From Candidatus Bathyarchaeota archaeon (GTDB taxonomy: Archaea; Thermoproteota; Bathyarchaeia; Bathyarchaeales; Bathycorpusculaceae): 37,614 bases of DNA. Positions 1-9,464 of the stretch are shown in pieces. The stretch covers positions 1 to 37,614 of the forward strand of contig PLSP01000030.1 of assembly GCA_003165195.1 (NCBI GenBank). Reading direction: 5' to 3'. Under the pieces are notes generated by a model. That model did not search any database, was not told where the DNA came from, and saw only the letters and a program-made list of their open reading frames with translations. The position numbers and the translations under genes were made by a program. Within the stretch, counting starts at the first letter, position 1, and each line of letters begins with the position of its first letter.

Positions 1-276
1 TTCAATAATTAATCTAATTAGCTATTAGTTGTTTCCCACTTAAATAGCCATTATCCGCAATTTTTATCAGGTTTACACAGCTTCGGTTCTCGCTTCCTTC
101 ATTACTCATTTTTTCAGTTCCGTTTTAAGTTTAACAAATAAAACTTCGGAAGGTAATTTCTAATTTACTAACTTCGAAGCTTTCACTAAAAGACTGAAAT
201 ACTGCCCTTTCTCACGTATAACCGAGAAATAGCCTTTGCAAGATTCCACATAGAAAATTCTTTAGCTGAAAAAATG

Positions 277-420
277 TTAGTTCTTATTATCTTTGTTTTT
301 TGCTTTTCTTGATTCATTATCTTCAGATATTAAATCATCTGGATTCTTAGCCTTTCTTTCTAGATAAGCAGCATATTGCTCTGGCGTAAAGTCTTTCCTA
401 AACTTATGAGGTTTACCCAA
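277..420 (-). CDS. small basic hypothetical protein, 47 aa, TTG start
   Basis: Short reading frame starting MGKPHKFRKDFTPEQYAAYL and ending in a Lys/Asn/Asp-rich tail. An AGGTGA Shine-Dalgarno-like site lies about 8 nt before the TTG, and an in-frame TAA just upstream leaves TTG as the only plausible start. The composition is strongly charged, with a helical, protein-like first half and a disordered end. I do not recognise the family. The ribosome binding site and the even codon pattern are the reasons to call it. It could be spurious, since it is short and the flanks are AT-rich. Confidence 0.45.
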   Translation of the reverse strand: MGKPHKFRKDFTPEQYAAYLERKAKNPDDLISEDNESRKAKNKDNKN

Positions 421-511
421 ATTTTTTTCACCTGTTTATAACCTAAAGTCTCAAAGGGCAGAGGTAAATTTCGTAACATTTAACCATGAACTGCCTATTG
501 GCGAATTTTTT

Positions 512-838
512 TTATTCCTTGATGAAACTTTTTTGCAATAAATTCATGGTCGGAAGCATCAGCGAACCTGTACCAAAGATTATAGTAGTGACCGTATATT
601 TTTGACGCTGGGAGTCTTCCTTTCTGTCTAATTTCTCACGAGTCAAATGATTTTTGGTCGAAACGAATTTGGTCTTACGGTATATCCGAAATACTTCTAA
701 CATCGCTAACAGAAGAAATGGAAACATTACAATGTAGGCTTTTGCGGAAAAACACAGGTAAACCAGAAACAATGCAATTAAGAGGTACAAACCGCTTAGA
801 AAAAAGGATGTTTTAACGTGATGCATACTATGAACCAC
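512..838 (-). CDS. hypothetical membrane protein with two or three hydrophobic segments
   Basis: A 108-aa protein. Residues 10–30 and 33–50 form two hydrophobic helices (FLSGLYLLIALFLVYLCF, then IVMFPFLLLAMLEVF), followed by a basic, charged stretch (RIYRKTKF through DRKEDSQRQK). A weaker hydrophobic segment lies near 83–97. This looks like a small inner-membrane protein with a cytoplasmic basic loop. A second Met at residue 5 could be the true start. No family is recognised. It stands alone, downstream of a striking phased T-tract array. Function unknown. Confidence 0.5.
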   Translation of the reverse strand: MVHSMHHVKTSFFLSGLYLLIALFLVYLCFSAKAYIVMFPFLLLAMLEVFRIYRKTKFVSTKNHLTREKLDRKEDSQRQKYTVTTIIFGTGSLMLPTMNLLQKSFIKE

Positions 839-940
839 CTAATTTTGAGAGACTTCATGCTTTAGCTACCTCTGTAATGTTTTGACCGTGCTTAAAAGAT
901 TTTAGAACCAAATTAAGGGCAACCTTACCTTCTTAGTGTG

Positions 941-1030
941 AACCTTTTTTATACTTTTTTACTCTTTTCTCTACGTATCCATGCTTTTTCATACTTTTTT
1001 GTTCTTTTTCAACCTTTTTAATACTTTTTA
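941..1030. repeat. 10-bp-phased T-tract array (degenerate decamer repeat, predicted bent DNA)
   Basis: T-runs of four to six begin at 945, 955, 965, 985, 995, 1005, 1015 and 1025. That is exact 10-bp spacing with one unit (975) lost. Each unit reads NNNC followed by T-runs, with atacTTTTTT recurring. A-tracts repeated in phase with the helical turn are known to bend DNA. It lies between the GT39 stop and the upstream side of the small membrane-protein gene. It could act as a chromatin or promoter-architecture element, or simply be a microsatellite-like expansion. Confidence 0.7.
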
Positions 1031-1124
1031 ATACGCAACCTGCAAACACAGCAAACCCCAAATCAAAAAAGCAACTCAAAAAACAAACAGCAATAGTCGG
1101 CTGAAGAAATAGGTTTCACGCTTG

Positions 1125-2735
1125 TTAGCCTGTAAAGTTTAGTATAAGTATTCTTCGTGGGTCGACTCCGAAGGTTGCTTGCTGGGTTATTTGGCTGAAG
1201 TTGCCTGAAGCGTAGATTTGAGTGTATATTTGAGCGAGGTTGAGGGTTGTGTTGTAGTAGGGTACGGTGCCTCCGTATTCGTAGGTGAAAACAAATTTGA
1301 CGTTGTCCTGTCTGCATAAGCCGATGAATTGGGTTATGTTGAAAGTTGGCGTGTAGGTGTCAACGGGCAACTGGGGATACTGGTAGGTTTCTATTTGCGT
1401 TTTGCCGTCTGCTAAAAGATAGAATTTGACCATGTCTGCGCTGAAATAGTTGAATGGGGAAAGAACCATAATTGACTGGTTTGCGCCATCACGGGCAGCC
1501 GCGTAGCTGGTTGCTTGCTGTATCTCAATTTGAATGTTGGATTGCTGAACCGCCGCGTAATTGTCATATACGCTGTAAGCTAAAGCAGCAACCAAGAAAA
1601 CCGTAAACAACACCGCACCCACTTTAGCCCACCGCCTCCTGTTGAGGTTAACGTGCCCAGTCCAAATGCTTCTTGCCCTATCGTAAACAAACAGGATAAG
1701 CGCCGAAGCAGCAATCGCCACAGCAGGGAACAAGGGCAACACGTAACGCCACTCGCGGTTGGAAATCAAGGTGAAAAACACAAAAACGCTGGCAAACCAG
1801 ACGAAAACAAATTTGTCTGCCGCCCTTCGGCGCCAAGCAAATAGCCCCAAGCCAGCTAAACCCAAAGCAAACAGGGCTACAGTGATAGGGTGGAAACCGC
1901 TGTTGTAGGGCCACGTTACTTCTATAAAATAGTAGATAGGGAGGGGAAAGCGGGTACTGTATACTGACCTGCCGGGGTTGCCCATTTCCAAGGCATACAC
2001 CCATTGGTTAAGGAATTGAGAAGCATAAACCCGATATGCAACCAAAACCCATGGAACAACCACCACTACTGCTGTGACAATTAGAAGTGAAAACCGACGA
2101 AACAGCTTCTGAAGCTGACCCCACTCTAAAACTACCAGGCTAACCGCCATCACAACCACTGCTGCCAGCACCTGATACTTGGTCAGAAAACCCAGCCCTA
2201 AAGCTAGCCCACCCAGTATTAGCATTCGGTTCTGGCGGTTGTTGAGCCAACGATAAAAGAAATATAAAGAAAGAGTGAAGAAAAACAGCAACATCGTTTC
2301 CAAAAGTGCCAGGCGGGACAACCAGAAATACCCAGGCATCAAAGCTAACAAGACAGTTGAAATCAGGGCTGCTCTGCCACCGTACATGGCGTAGGCGAGT
2401 TCAAACACGACCCAAAGGGAGAGAACACTGAAAACCGCTGAAACAAGACGGGCGGAAAAAACACTTACTCCAAAAATGTTGTAGAATACCATAGCAAAGC
2501 CGTCGTAGAGTGGCGGGTAAAACGAGTTGTTGACAAAGTTGCTGTATTGCCCCAGTTTGAGGAATAAGCCGCCGTTAAGATGGACAACTTCATCCCACTG
2601 GATAGGTTGGTTACCGAGGTTTAGGAGAAGAATGACGGCGTATGCTAGCGCAAGAACCAGAAAAGCAACTCGCCACTTGTTCAAGTTTGCCTTCAGCGTG
2701 GTTAGAAGCGGTTTTTGGTCTGAATCATCAATCAT
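1125..2735 (-). CDS. GT39/ArnT-like membrane glycosyltransferase
   Basis: A 536-aa polytopic protein with about 10–12 hydrophobic segments starting near residue 22. The first large loop carries QWDEVVHLNGG (Asp48-Glu49), the acidic pair expected of family 39 dolichyl-/polyprenyl-phosphate-sugar transferases. It is followed by the typical PPLYDGF and later GYFWLSRLALLETMLLFF segments. Such enzymes move a sugar from a lipid-phosphate carrier onto a protein or lipid outside the membrane. The C-terminal ~130 residues form a soluble extracytoplasmic domain (after the last helix near residue 400). The acceptor cannot be told from sequence. ATG start; a TATA box and a dyad lie upstream. It is transcribed divergently from galT. 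Confidence 0.85.
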   Translation of the reverse strand: MIDDSDQKPLLTTLKANLNKWRVAFLVLALAYAVILLLNLGNQPIQWDEVVHLNGGLFLKLGQYSNFVNNSFYPPLYDGFAMVFYNIFGVSVFSARLVSAVFSVLSLWVVFELAYAMYGGRAALISTVLLALMPGYFWLSRLALLETMLLFFFTLSLYFFYRWLNNRQNRMLILGGLALGLGFLTKYQVLAAVVVMAVSLVVLEWGQLQKLFRRFSLLIVTAVVVVVPWVLVAYRVYASQFLNQWVYALEMGNPGRSVYSTRFPLPIYYFIEVTWPYNSGFHPITVALFALGLAGLGLFAWRRRAADKFVFVWFASVFVFFTLISNREWRYVLPLFPAVAIAASALILFVYDRARSIWTGHVNLNRRRWAKVGAVLFTVFLVAALAYSVYDNYAAVQQSNIQIEIQQATSYAAARDGANQSIMVLSPFNYFSADMVKFYLLADGKTQIETYQYPQLPVDTYTPTFNITQFIGLCRQDNVKFVFTYEYGGTVPYYNTTLNLAQIYTQIYASGNFSQITQQATFGVDPRRILILNFTG

Positions 2736-2756
2736 AGTTCCCAGCGATAGTCAACC

Positions 2757-2797
2757 AGTTTTCCAAAACTATGAGTTGCAACGGATATAAAATCTTC
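2757..2797 (-). promoter_or_regulatory. promoter of the GT39 gene with a TSS-proximal dyad
   Basis: An archaeal TATA box (TTTTATATCC on the minus strand, 2784–2797) is followed about 26 bp later by AGTTTT-CC-AAAACT (2757–2770), a perfect 6-bp dyad where the transcription start would fall. TATA placement suggests a short leader of about 25 nt. Repressor binding at the dyad is inference only. Confidence 0.4.
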
Positions 2798-2887
2798 TGA
2801 TTCCAAACTAATGCCGCGCTCAAAGCCAAAACAACAGATTGGGAAACGCTAAAATGTTCACGTGCCTTTTTTTAATTGTGCTTATCC

Positions 2888-3928
2888 ATGTCATACAATG
2901 AATTAAGAAAAGATTACTTGTTAAATCGCTGGGTGGTTATCGCTACCGAAAGAAGCCGCAGACCCACCGATTTCTCGAAACAAAAGTCGGAGGCAGCCCA
3001 AACCACCGTTTGCCCCATGTGCGTCGGCAACGAGGGCATGACGCCGCCCGCCATGATGCTGTACCTCAAAGACAACGGCGAAATAAAAAAGGCCCAAGAT
3101 CCTCCCGCCGGCGAAAGACCCAAAAACTGGCTTATCCGCTGCATCCCAAACCTTTACCCCGCCTTTAGTCCGCCAAAACAGCTGCAGGATACAACACAAA
3201 TCTTCAAAGACAAAAATTTCGGCTACGCAATCGGCGCCCACGAAGTTATCATTGAGTCACCTAACCATGACGAGGACCCAGCCGACGCCGAGCTGCCACA
3301 GCTGGAACTGTTGATCCGTGCCTACATAGATCGGTTAAAAGCACTAAGCGAAAAGCCCTATGTTAAGTACGTATCAATTTTCAGGAATTTCGGAAAAGAA
3401 GCAGGTGCATCGCTATCCCATGCGCACAGCCAAATAATCGCAACCCCGATGATTCCCTCACTTATCCAGGAAGAGATGAATGCAAGCAAAACCTATCGAG
3501 AAGTGAACGGTAAATGCGTTTTCTGCGACGTTCTTGAGCGGGAAGCAGCTGGACCGAGGCTTATCCATAACAACGGTGAATTCATTGCATTCACACCCTA
3601 CGCCAGCATAAACCCGATGGAATTTTGGATAATGCCCAAAAAACACGCCGCCAATATTCTGGAGCTAACCGATGGAGAAGTGTCAGCTTTCGCAAGAACC
3701 CTCAAAGCAAGCCTCAAAGCCCTAAAAGATGTGGTAAACGATCCACCATACAACTACGGGTTTCATTTAGCCATAAACAAGGAAGCAGAGGACTACTATC
3801 ATTGGCACGTGGAGGTGTACCCTAAACTGTCCATTTGGGCAGGCTTCGAAGTAAGCACTGGAACATACATAAACACGGTACCACCTGAAAACGCTGCAGA
3901 AAGTCTAAGAAAAACGATAAAATTCTAA
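2888..3928 (+). CDS. galT: galactose-1-phosphate uridylyltransferase family (HIT superfamily)
   Basis: A 346-aa protein, the usual GalT length. It has zinc-type CPMC (Cys42, Cys45), the catalytic region SHAHSQ (His178, His180, Gln182; the nucleotidyl-histidine motif, normally HPHSQ), a second CVFC pair (Cys210, Cys213) and the C-terminal HWHVEVYP (His305, His307). It transfers a nucleotide monophosphate between a sugar phosphate and a nucleotide sugar. Substrate choice is uncertain, because ADP-glucose phosphorylases and archaeal GalT-like enzymes share these motifs. I prefer the ATG at 2888 over an in-frame TTG four codons earlier, since family members begin near this LRKDYLLNRWVVIA block. 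It is convergent with the glycogen-debranching operon, and the stop codons overlap by 3–4 nt, which fits a shared hexose/glycogen theme. Confidence 0.85.
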   Translation: MSYNELRKDYLLNRWVVIATERSRRPTDFSKQKSEAAQTTVCPMCVGNEGMTPPAMMLYLKDNGEIKKAQDPPAGERPKNWLIRCIPNLYPAFSPPKQLQDTTQIFKDKNFGYAIGAHEVIIESPNHDEDPADAELPQLELLIRAYIDRLKALSEKPYVKYVSIFRNFGKEAGASLSHAHSQIIATPMIPSLIQEEMNASKTYREVNGKCVFCDVLEREAAGPRLIHNNGEFIAFTPYASINPMEFWIMPKKHAANILELTDGEVSAFARTLKASLKALKDVVNDPPYNYGFHLAINKEAEDYYHWHVEVYPKLSIWAGFEVSTGTYINTVPPENAAESLRKTIKF

Positions 3929-5997
3929 GTGCCCATGTCTTCCAAATGGTTCGGTTTCACACCCAACACATCTTCGATGTAAGCTCGAAGAGGCTCGGCA
4001 ACGCTCCAAGCCTGTGAGATACAACCGCGCGGTGGGTTCGGTTCGTCGCAGTCGTAAATTTCGCATAGAGTACCAAGCCCCATTTGCGTTATGCCTTTGC
4101 TGATCAGAGGAAAAATTAAGCTGTTTTGAATATATTCGCGTGCTTCCGCGCTGTAGTCGTTGACTTTGAGGTAAGCTGTGCTGAAGGGTCCTATGAGCCA
4201 GGGCCAGATAGTGCCATTGTGATACGCAGTGTCGCGGCTTGCTTGATCGCCATAGCATTTGCCCACGAATTTGGGGTCGTTAAACGAGAGCGTCCGCAGA
4301 CCATAAGGGGTAACTAACTCGCGGTTAACAACTTCAACAACCTGCTTGCTTTTGCTGCTGTCAAGGATTGGGAAGTCAAGGGAGACGGCAAAAATTTGGT
4401 TTGGCCGCAACGAGGCGTCAAGGGCATCGTGGCCTAAAACGTCGTATAGGCAACCCAACTTTGGATTCCAGAATTTTTCGTTAAAACTTTGTTTAGCCAC
4501 ATTTGCCATTTCACCGTATTTTCCGTTTAAGCCTATATCGCCAAATTTGCTTGCCAATAATTGCATAATCCGTAGAGTGTTGTACCAGAGGGCTTGGATT
4601 TCCACAGCTTTTCCTATTCGGGGAGTGATTTCTCTGTCGCCGACTTTTGCATCCATCCACGTCAACCTTGATCCATGCATCAATAAGCCGTCATAATCCA
4701 CGCGGATGCCAAACATTGTGCCCTCTTCATGGAAACTGACGATTGCCTTCAGGTCTTCCCAAAGCTGCTCCTCCACAAAGGCGTAGTCTCCAGTGTATTT
4801 TAGGTACTGTAGAACGGCATTGACGTACCAGAGTGTAGCGTCTACAGTGTTGTAGGCTGGTTGGGCGGGTTTGTCGGAGAGGAAGTTTGGGATAAGCCCG
4901 TTTTTGCAGAAGCCAATGAAGTTTTCTAAAATGTCCTTTGCGCCGCTGTATCTGCCAGTAACCAGCATGAGGCCAGGAAGGGAGATAAAGGTGTCTCTAC
5001 CCCAAGGTTCAAACCAGTGATAGCCGGCGATAACGCTTTTTTTGCCCAAGCAATTTTGCACAATAAATGAGTTTGCCGCTAAGAGAACCCAACATAACCA
5101 CTCGTTGACCGGAACCTTGAAATTTAGACCGTAAAAGCCATTTAACAAAATCGTTTGCTGTTCTAGCTCCCGACCATAAGACACTTTAACCTGATCAATC
5201 GTGACGCCAACGGTGTCTAGTATTTCTTTAACGGATTCCGCTTCGCTACCTGCAGCGGTTATAACCGCGAACTCCTTAGCCTGCTGCCCCGGAACTTGAA
5301 GCTCAAAACGTCCCGGTTGAAAGCAGTCGTCTAGACTTTCTTCGCCACGTAAAGCTTCAAGGCGATAAAGCAAATCGTCTACCCAATTGATTTTCTCTTT
5401 GAATTCACCATCGGTTATACGGCATTGGATTGCGGCTTTAGGCTGTTGTATAGCAATTTCCACTTGGGTGCTACTGCTTTTTTGGGTGAAAGCCAACGGG
5501 GTTTTCCATTGATTCAAAACTTGGTGAAAGGGCCTGCAGGTCAACAGCGGGTAAACTCTAACTTGGGCGTCGAGGGTATTTTGGTTTGTAATTTTGTAGA
5601 CTACTGAGACGGCGTTCTTGTTTTTAGGCATAAAAATGGTTTTGTCAACGGTAACGCCTCCAAAGCGATAAGTGTAAGTAGGGAAAGGAGAAACTGAAAA
5701 AGACTTTAGCAACGTGTAACCTTGTGGGTAAACCATGTTTTGGAACTCGTTTGTGCCAAGACGATAAACTTCGTCGCCAACGATTATGTCCTCATCAAGT
5801 TTAGAGAGGCATACTGTGCGGTCGCCTGGAGGATTCAACGCAGCAACAAGCAAACCATGGTATTTCCTTGTGTTAATACCCAGGGCTGTGCTTGATGCGT
5901 ACCCACCGAGTCCGTTGGTAACTAGCCACTCTCGCTGCAAAGCCTCGTTAAAACGTGAAAGCACTTCCTCGTTGAAAGCAATGACGGGCAAATTCAT
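3925..5997 (-). CDS. glycogen debranching enzyme, amylo-alpha-1,6-glucosidase (GH133 type)
   Basis: A 690-aa two-domain protein. The N-terminal ~300 residues are a GDE_N-type beta domain beginning with the hallmark EWLVTNGLGGYASSTALG and NTRKYHGLLVAAL. The C-terminal (alpha/alpha)6 domain carries WFEPWGRDTFISLPGL, TVDATLWYVNAV, RLTWMDAKVGD and the NGTIWPWLIGPF segment near the end. It hydrolyses alpha-1,6 branches of glycogen-like glucans in the cytoplasm. It is the last gene of a TPI–DUF89–debranching operon: its ATG lies 1 nt beyond the DUF89 stop, so translational coupling is likely. No truncation or missing motif is seen. Confidence 0.9.
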   Translation of the reverse strand: MNLPVIAFNEEVLSRFNEALQREWLVTNGLGGYASSTALGINTRKYHGLLVAALNPPGDRTVCLSKLDEDIIVGDEVYRLGTNEFQNMVYPQGYTLLKSFSVSPFPTYTYRFGGVTVDKTIFMPKNKNAVSVVYKITNQNTLDAQVRVYPLLTCRPFHQVLNQWKTPLAFTQKSSSTQVEIAIQQPKAAIQCRITDGEFKEKINWVDDLLYRLEALRGEESLDDCFQPGRFELQVPGQQAKEFAVITAAGSEAESVKEILDTVGVTIDQVKVSYGRELEQQTILLNGFYGLNFKVPVNEWLCWVLLAANSFIVQNCLGKKSVIAGYHWFEPWGRDTFISLPGLMLVTGRYSGAKDILENFIGFCKNGLIPNFLSDKPAQPAYNTVDATLWYVNAVLQYLKYTGDYAFVEEQLWEDLKAIVSFHEEGTMFGIRVDYDGLLMHGSRLTWMDAKVGDREITPRIGKAVEIQALWYNTLRIMQLLASKFGDIGLNGKYGEMANVAKQSFNEKFWNPKLGCLYDVLGHDALDASLRPNQIFAVSLDFPILDSSKSKQVVEVVNRELVTPYGLRTLSFNDPKFVGKCYGDQASRDTAYHNGTIWPWLIGPFSTAYLKVNDYSAEAREYIQNSLIFPLISKGITQMGLGTLCEIYDCDEPNPPRGCISQAWSVAEPLRAYIEDVLGVKPNHLEDMGT

Positions 5998-5998
5998 T

Positions 5999-6889
5999 TT
6001 ACGGCATCAGCTTGGCAATGTTTTTGTCACGTGGAGCACTAAAATAGTTAGCCACAGGTACACATTTGGTTCTAAAAAGCAGCAGATGCGGTTTTGTCAG
6101 TTTATATTCGGTGAGGGTTTCAGCGTACCCCATACCTTTTGCGAAAACGAGCTCCGCCGAATCGTAGACTTTAAGGAATTCAGGTGAAACCTCTTTTTTA
6201 AGCAAACCCACTGCGTCTGTTCCTGTGGTAAGAATTTCATCTGCTATTTTATCCATGTTTGTTAGCAAAACGTCGTCGATTGTAGCGTCGTTAATTACTG
6301 GCGCACCCTTGACAACATAAGTTACGCTTAACCCCATATTCTTGAGTTGTTCAACTAAAAGCGTATCAAAAACAATTTCGCCTGCGTTGTCAGCTAAATA
6401 AAGAACACTGTTTGCTTTCTTTGTTAACTCATAAGCTTTGTCAATATCATCAATAAACAAGTCCTTAGCGGCTTCACGAATGCAGCCCGCTAAATTGTTA
6501 AGGGTAAACTTGTGTCCCGGAATGTCGAACTCCATGATGTTACCAACTATAGCACAGAGACAGGCTTTTTTAAAACGTTCCTGCTGGTTGTTACCTGCTT
6601 CGATGATTTTTCTTGCGTGGGGTAGCATTTTAAGGGCTTTTTCGTTGGCAGCTTTTTTGGTTCTTAAGTATGGGTCATTGTTGCCCGTCAACTGCCTAAT
6701 TATCCGGTCACGTTTGGTGCCTAAATCCGCGGCTACCGCGGTTGGTTTGAACTCTCGGTTTAAAAGTTTAACAATTTCAGCTAGACACCTGTAACGTAAG
6801 GCAACGTTTGTGGTAGCTTGGTAGGTTTCGGTTTGCGCCCGTGAAAGCAGGCATGATTCGCATTCAGGTTCAACTTTCAAAGGTTTCAC
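5999..6889 (-). CDS. DUF89 / ARMT1-like damage-control phosphatase
   Basis: A 296-aa protein starting with GTG. It carries the DUF89 signatures: an N-terminal Cys pair (CESC, Cys10/Cys13), VGNIMEFD near 115–122, the metal-binding LYLADNAGEIVFDT (Asp167, Asn168, Glu171) and VKGAPVINDAT (Asp201). Family members are metal-dependent phosphatases proposed to remove harmful or misplaced sugar phosphates and phospho-cofactors. The gap to the upstream TPI stop is 3 nt and to the debranching enzyme 1 nt, so all three are one transcript. This placement suggests a house-cleaning role on triose or hexose phosphates made by the neighbours. That substrate link is inference. Confidence 0.85.
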   Translation of the reverse strand: MKPLKVEPECESCLLSRAQTETYQATTNVALRYRCLAEIVKLLNREFKPTAVAADLGTKRDRIIRQLTGNNDPYLRTKKAANEKALKMLPHARKIIEAGNNQQERFKKACLCAIVGNIMEFDIPGHKFTLNNLAGCIREAAKDLFIDDIDKAYELTKKANSVLYLADNAGEIVFDTLLVEQLKNMGLSVTYVVKGAPVINDATIDDVLLTNMDKIADEILTTGTDAVGLLKKEVSPEFLKVYDSAELVFAKGMGYAETLTEYKLTKPHLLLFRTKCVPVANYFSAPRDKNIAKLMP

Positions 6890-6892
6890 TCG

Positions 6893-7645
<753 letters not shown>

Positions 7646-7648
7646 TTA

Positions 7649-9337
7649 TTACGGGATGGCGGTTGCTTCCTTCACTTCAGCAGTTGCCTTTTTAGCTGCT
7701 GGCTCAGTAAGCATACCAATCAGTTGCCCATTCTTAACCATAACCGCCCGTTTAATACCCCTTTTCTCCATAAGCTTCATGGCGTAAATCATCGACTCGT
7801 CCCCTTTCAGAACGATCAGTGGCGTATAATCAAGGTCTTTTGCAAGCGTTTTCAATGGGTCTTTATGTTTATCAACTATTTCTCTGAGAAGGTCTCGATC
7901 GTTTACCAATCCAATAGGCTTGTGGCCCTCAGTTATCAAAATTGAGGTAACGCTGTTCTGAAGCATTTTATTCACGAGGGTTGCAATGACTTCAGTTGTT
8001 GATGCCTCTACGGTAGGTAGTTTGGTTCCAGCTTGGCTGCTGACTTCTTTTATGTCTATGCCTCTCTTCCAGATGTCATTTAGCATTTCGCTAACTCGCT
8101 CAATCTGGCTTGGGTCAGTGGAGTAGAAGGTGTCCGCCAAATAAAACGCTGATTCGGTTCCGACATCGCTCAGCGGAGGCATTTTAAACATGAATAAATG
8201 CATGTTGTCAACGAGCATCATTGTTAAGTAGCTAATTGGAACATGCTTGATCTCAAAACGTGTTGCAAGTTTCTGTGCGGGTTCAAGATTATCTAGGTCA
8301 ATAGAGGCCATTATCCGTACTTTCAAGCCTTTTCTAAAGTAGCTTACTAGAGGGTCGTCTTCGGCGAGTCGGTTTATCCCTTGAGATGAGGTTATTACCA
8401 CTATTTCCTTTTTAGCAGAATCCAATATTTTGGTGACTTTAGCCCATGCATCCTCTACGCCTTTGATAACCACAGTTTCGCCCATGGGTATGCCGCTTTT
8501 TAACTCTTCAATTCGTCTTGAAGCGTCAACCCCTGTCTGCCACATCTGCACAAAGAAGGCTTTCAAAACTGAAATAAACATTTTATCGTTAATCCACAAG
8601 CCTTCGTCTTCCAAATTAAGGACAGATGTTTCGTTGCCGAATGGGGCATAAAGTATTGCTTCTTCCTCGTCCTTTATTAGAAAACGTGGGAAAAATTTGG
8701 AGCTCATGCCAACATGGCGTAGTTTGATGTTTATTTTTTCTTCATCTATGCTGCGGTCGATTTTCTCCACGATTTTGAGGTTTTCAGGGGATATCTCAGT
8801 TATAATTTGGAATTGGGTGTTGTGCTCTTGAGATGTGTTAAAGGCTGCGTCAAACACGCCTGCTATGTCTTCTTGAATAAAACCCAGAGCTGTGGTTAAA
8901 ACAATAACTTGACTGTTGGATTCCTCAATCATGGATAACATTTTGGAGTGAATCTTTTTTTTGCCTGTGATTATTGAGAATTTGGCGACTGGATATTCCG
9001 ACTCAGGAGCGCTGAGCGATTGCCAGGCTGTTAGCAAGTCCTGTTTTTGATCGTTTAGGTTGGTGACCTCGTTTTTTTTGGCGTTAATAAACGAGTCAAC
9101 TAAGGCTTCAAAAGGAACAATCGTGAACCTAGTCGGTCTCTCCAAGGTTGCTTCAATGAAACCTTTCTCTTGGAGTTTCTTGAATGTGCGGTAAGCTTGA
9201 ACTCGCTCCATCTTTAACCGCTTTGCTACAAAACTGGTGGATTGAACGCCGCTCTTAGCGAGGAACATGTATACTTGGATTTCCCTTTTTGAGAGCCCAA
9301 GCAACTGCAAAAACTTAGTTACGTCCTTTTCGCTCAT
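7649..9337 (-). CDS. TrmB-family transcription regulator with tandem sensor units and a C-terminal CBS pair
   Basis: A 562-aa protein. Residues 1–75 form the TrmB winged helix (LGLSKREIQVYMFLAKSGV, then VAKRLKMERVQAYRTFKKL). About 110–290 is a phospholipase-D-like sensor fold (FSIITGKKKIHSKMLSMIEE, VIVLTTALGFI). About 295–445 is a second unit of the same kind (VTKILDSAKKEIVVITSSQGI). About 450–555 is a pair of CBS motifs (VTSILITEGHKPIGLVNDRDLL; MEKRGIKRAVMVKNGQLIGML). Usual TrmB proteins are ~340 aa with one sensor; the additions suggest two ligands, CBS pairs commonly binding adenine nucleotides. It lies directly upstream of the tpiA operon on the same strand with a separate promoter, so control of glycolytic/glycogen genes is a fair guess. 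Start is ATG. Confidence 0.85.
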   Translation of the reverse strand: MSEKDVTKFLQLLGLSKREIQVYMFLAKSGVQSTSFVAKRLKMERVQAYRTFKKLQEKGFIEATLERPTRFTIVPFEALVDSFINAKKNEVTNLNDQKQDLLTAWQSLSAPESEYPVAKFSIITGKKKIHSKMLSMIEESNSQVIVLTTALGFIQEDIAGVFDAAFNTSQEHNTQFQIITEISPENLKIVEKIDRSIDEEKINIKLRHVGMSSKFFPRFLIKDEEEAILYAPFGNETSVLNLEDEGLWINDKMFISVLKAFFVQMWQTGVDASRRIEELKSGIPMGETVVIKGVEDAWAKVTKILDSAKKEIVVITSSQGINRLAEDDPLVSYFRKGLKVRIMASIDLDNLEPAQKLATRFEIKHVPISYLTMMLVDNMHLFMFKMPPLSDVGTESAFYLADTFYSTDPSQIERVSEMLNDIWKRGIDIKEVSSQAGTKLPTVEASTTEVIATLVNKMLQNSVTSILITEGHKPIGLVNDRDLLREIVDKHKDPLKTLAKDLDYTPLIVLKGDESMIYAMKLMEKRGIKRAVMVKNGQLIGMLTEPAAKKATAEVKEATAIP

Positions 9338-9358
9338 CAGGCAATCGCCGTCTAACCG

Positions 9359-9371
9359 GCTTATTTAATTA
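9359..9371 (-). promoter_or_regulatory. TATA box of the TrmB-CBS gene, leaderless spacing
   Basis: The AT-rich TAATTAAATAAG (minus strand) is centred about 27 bp before the ATG at 9337. That spacing makes transcription begin at or near the start codon, and no Shine-Dalgarno site is visible. A second AT block (TTATATTAA, near 9395) is a weaker alternative. Confidence 0.4.
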
Positions 9372-9464
9372 GCCCAAATCATGTGTTTCGGTGTTAATAT
9401 AAGTACTGTTTTTTTGTAGACATTTCACCTAACTATTTGACTACAATTTTGGATGGAAAAAAGG

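Noticed and set aside
14-109. 31-aa minus-strand frame starting MSNEGSENRSCVNL
   Set aside because: No Shine-Dalgarno site or promoter, unremarkable composition, very short.
5000-5030. tRNA-like GGTTCAAACC sequence
   Set aside because: It lies inside the debranching-enzyme coding sequence with no cloverleaf around it. No tRNA or rRNA gene was found in the window.
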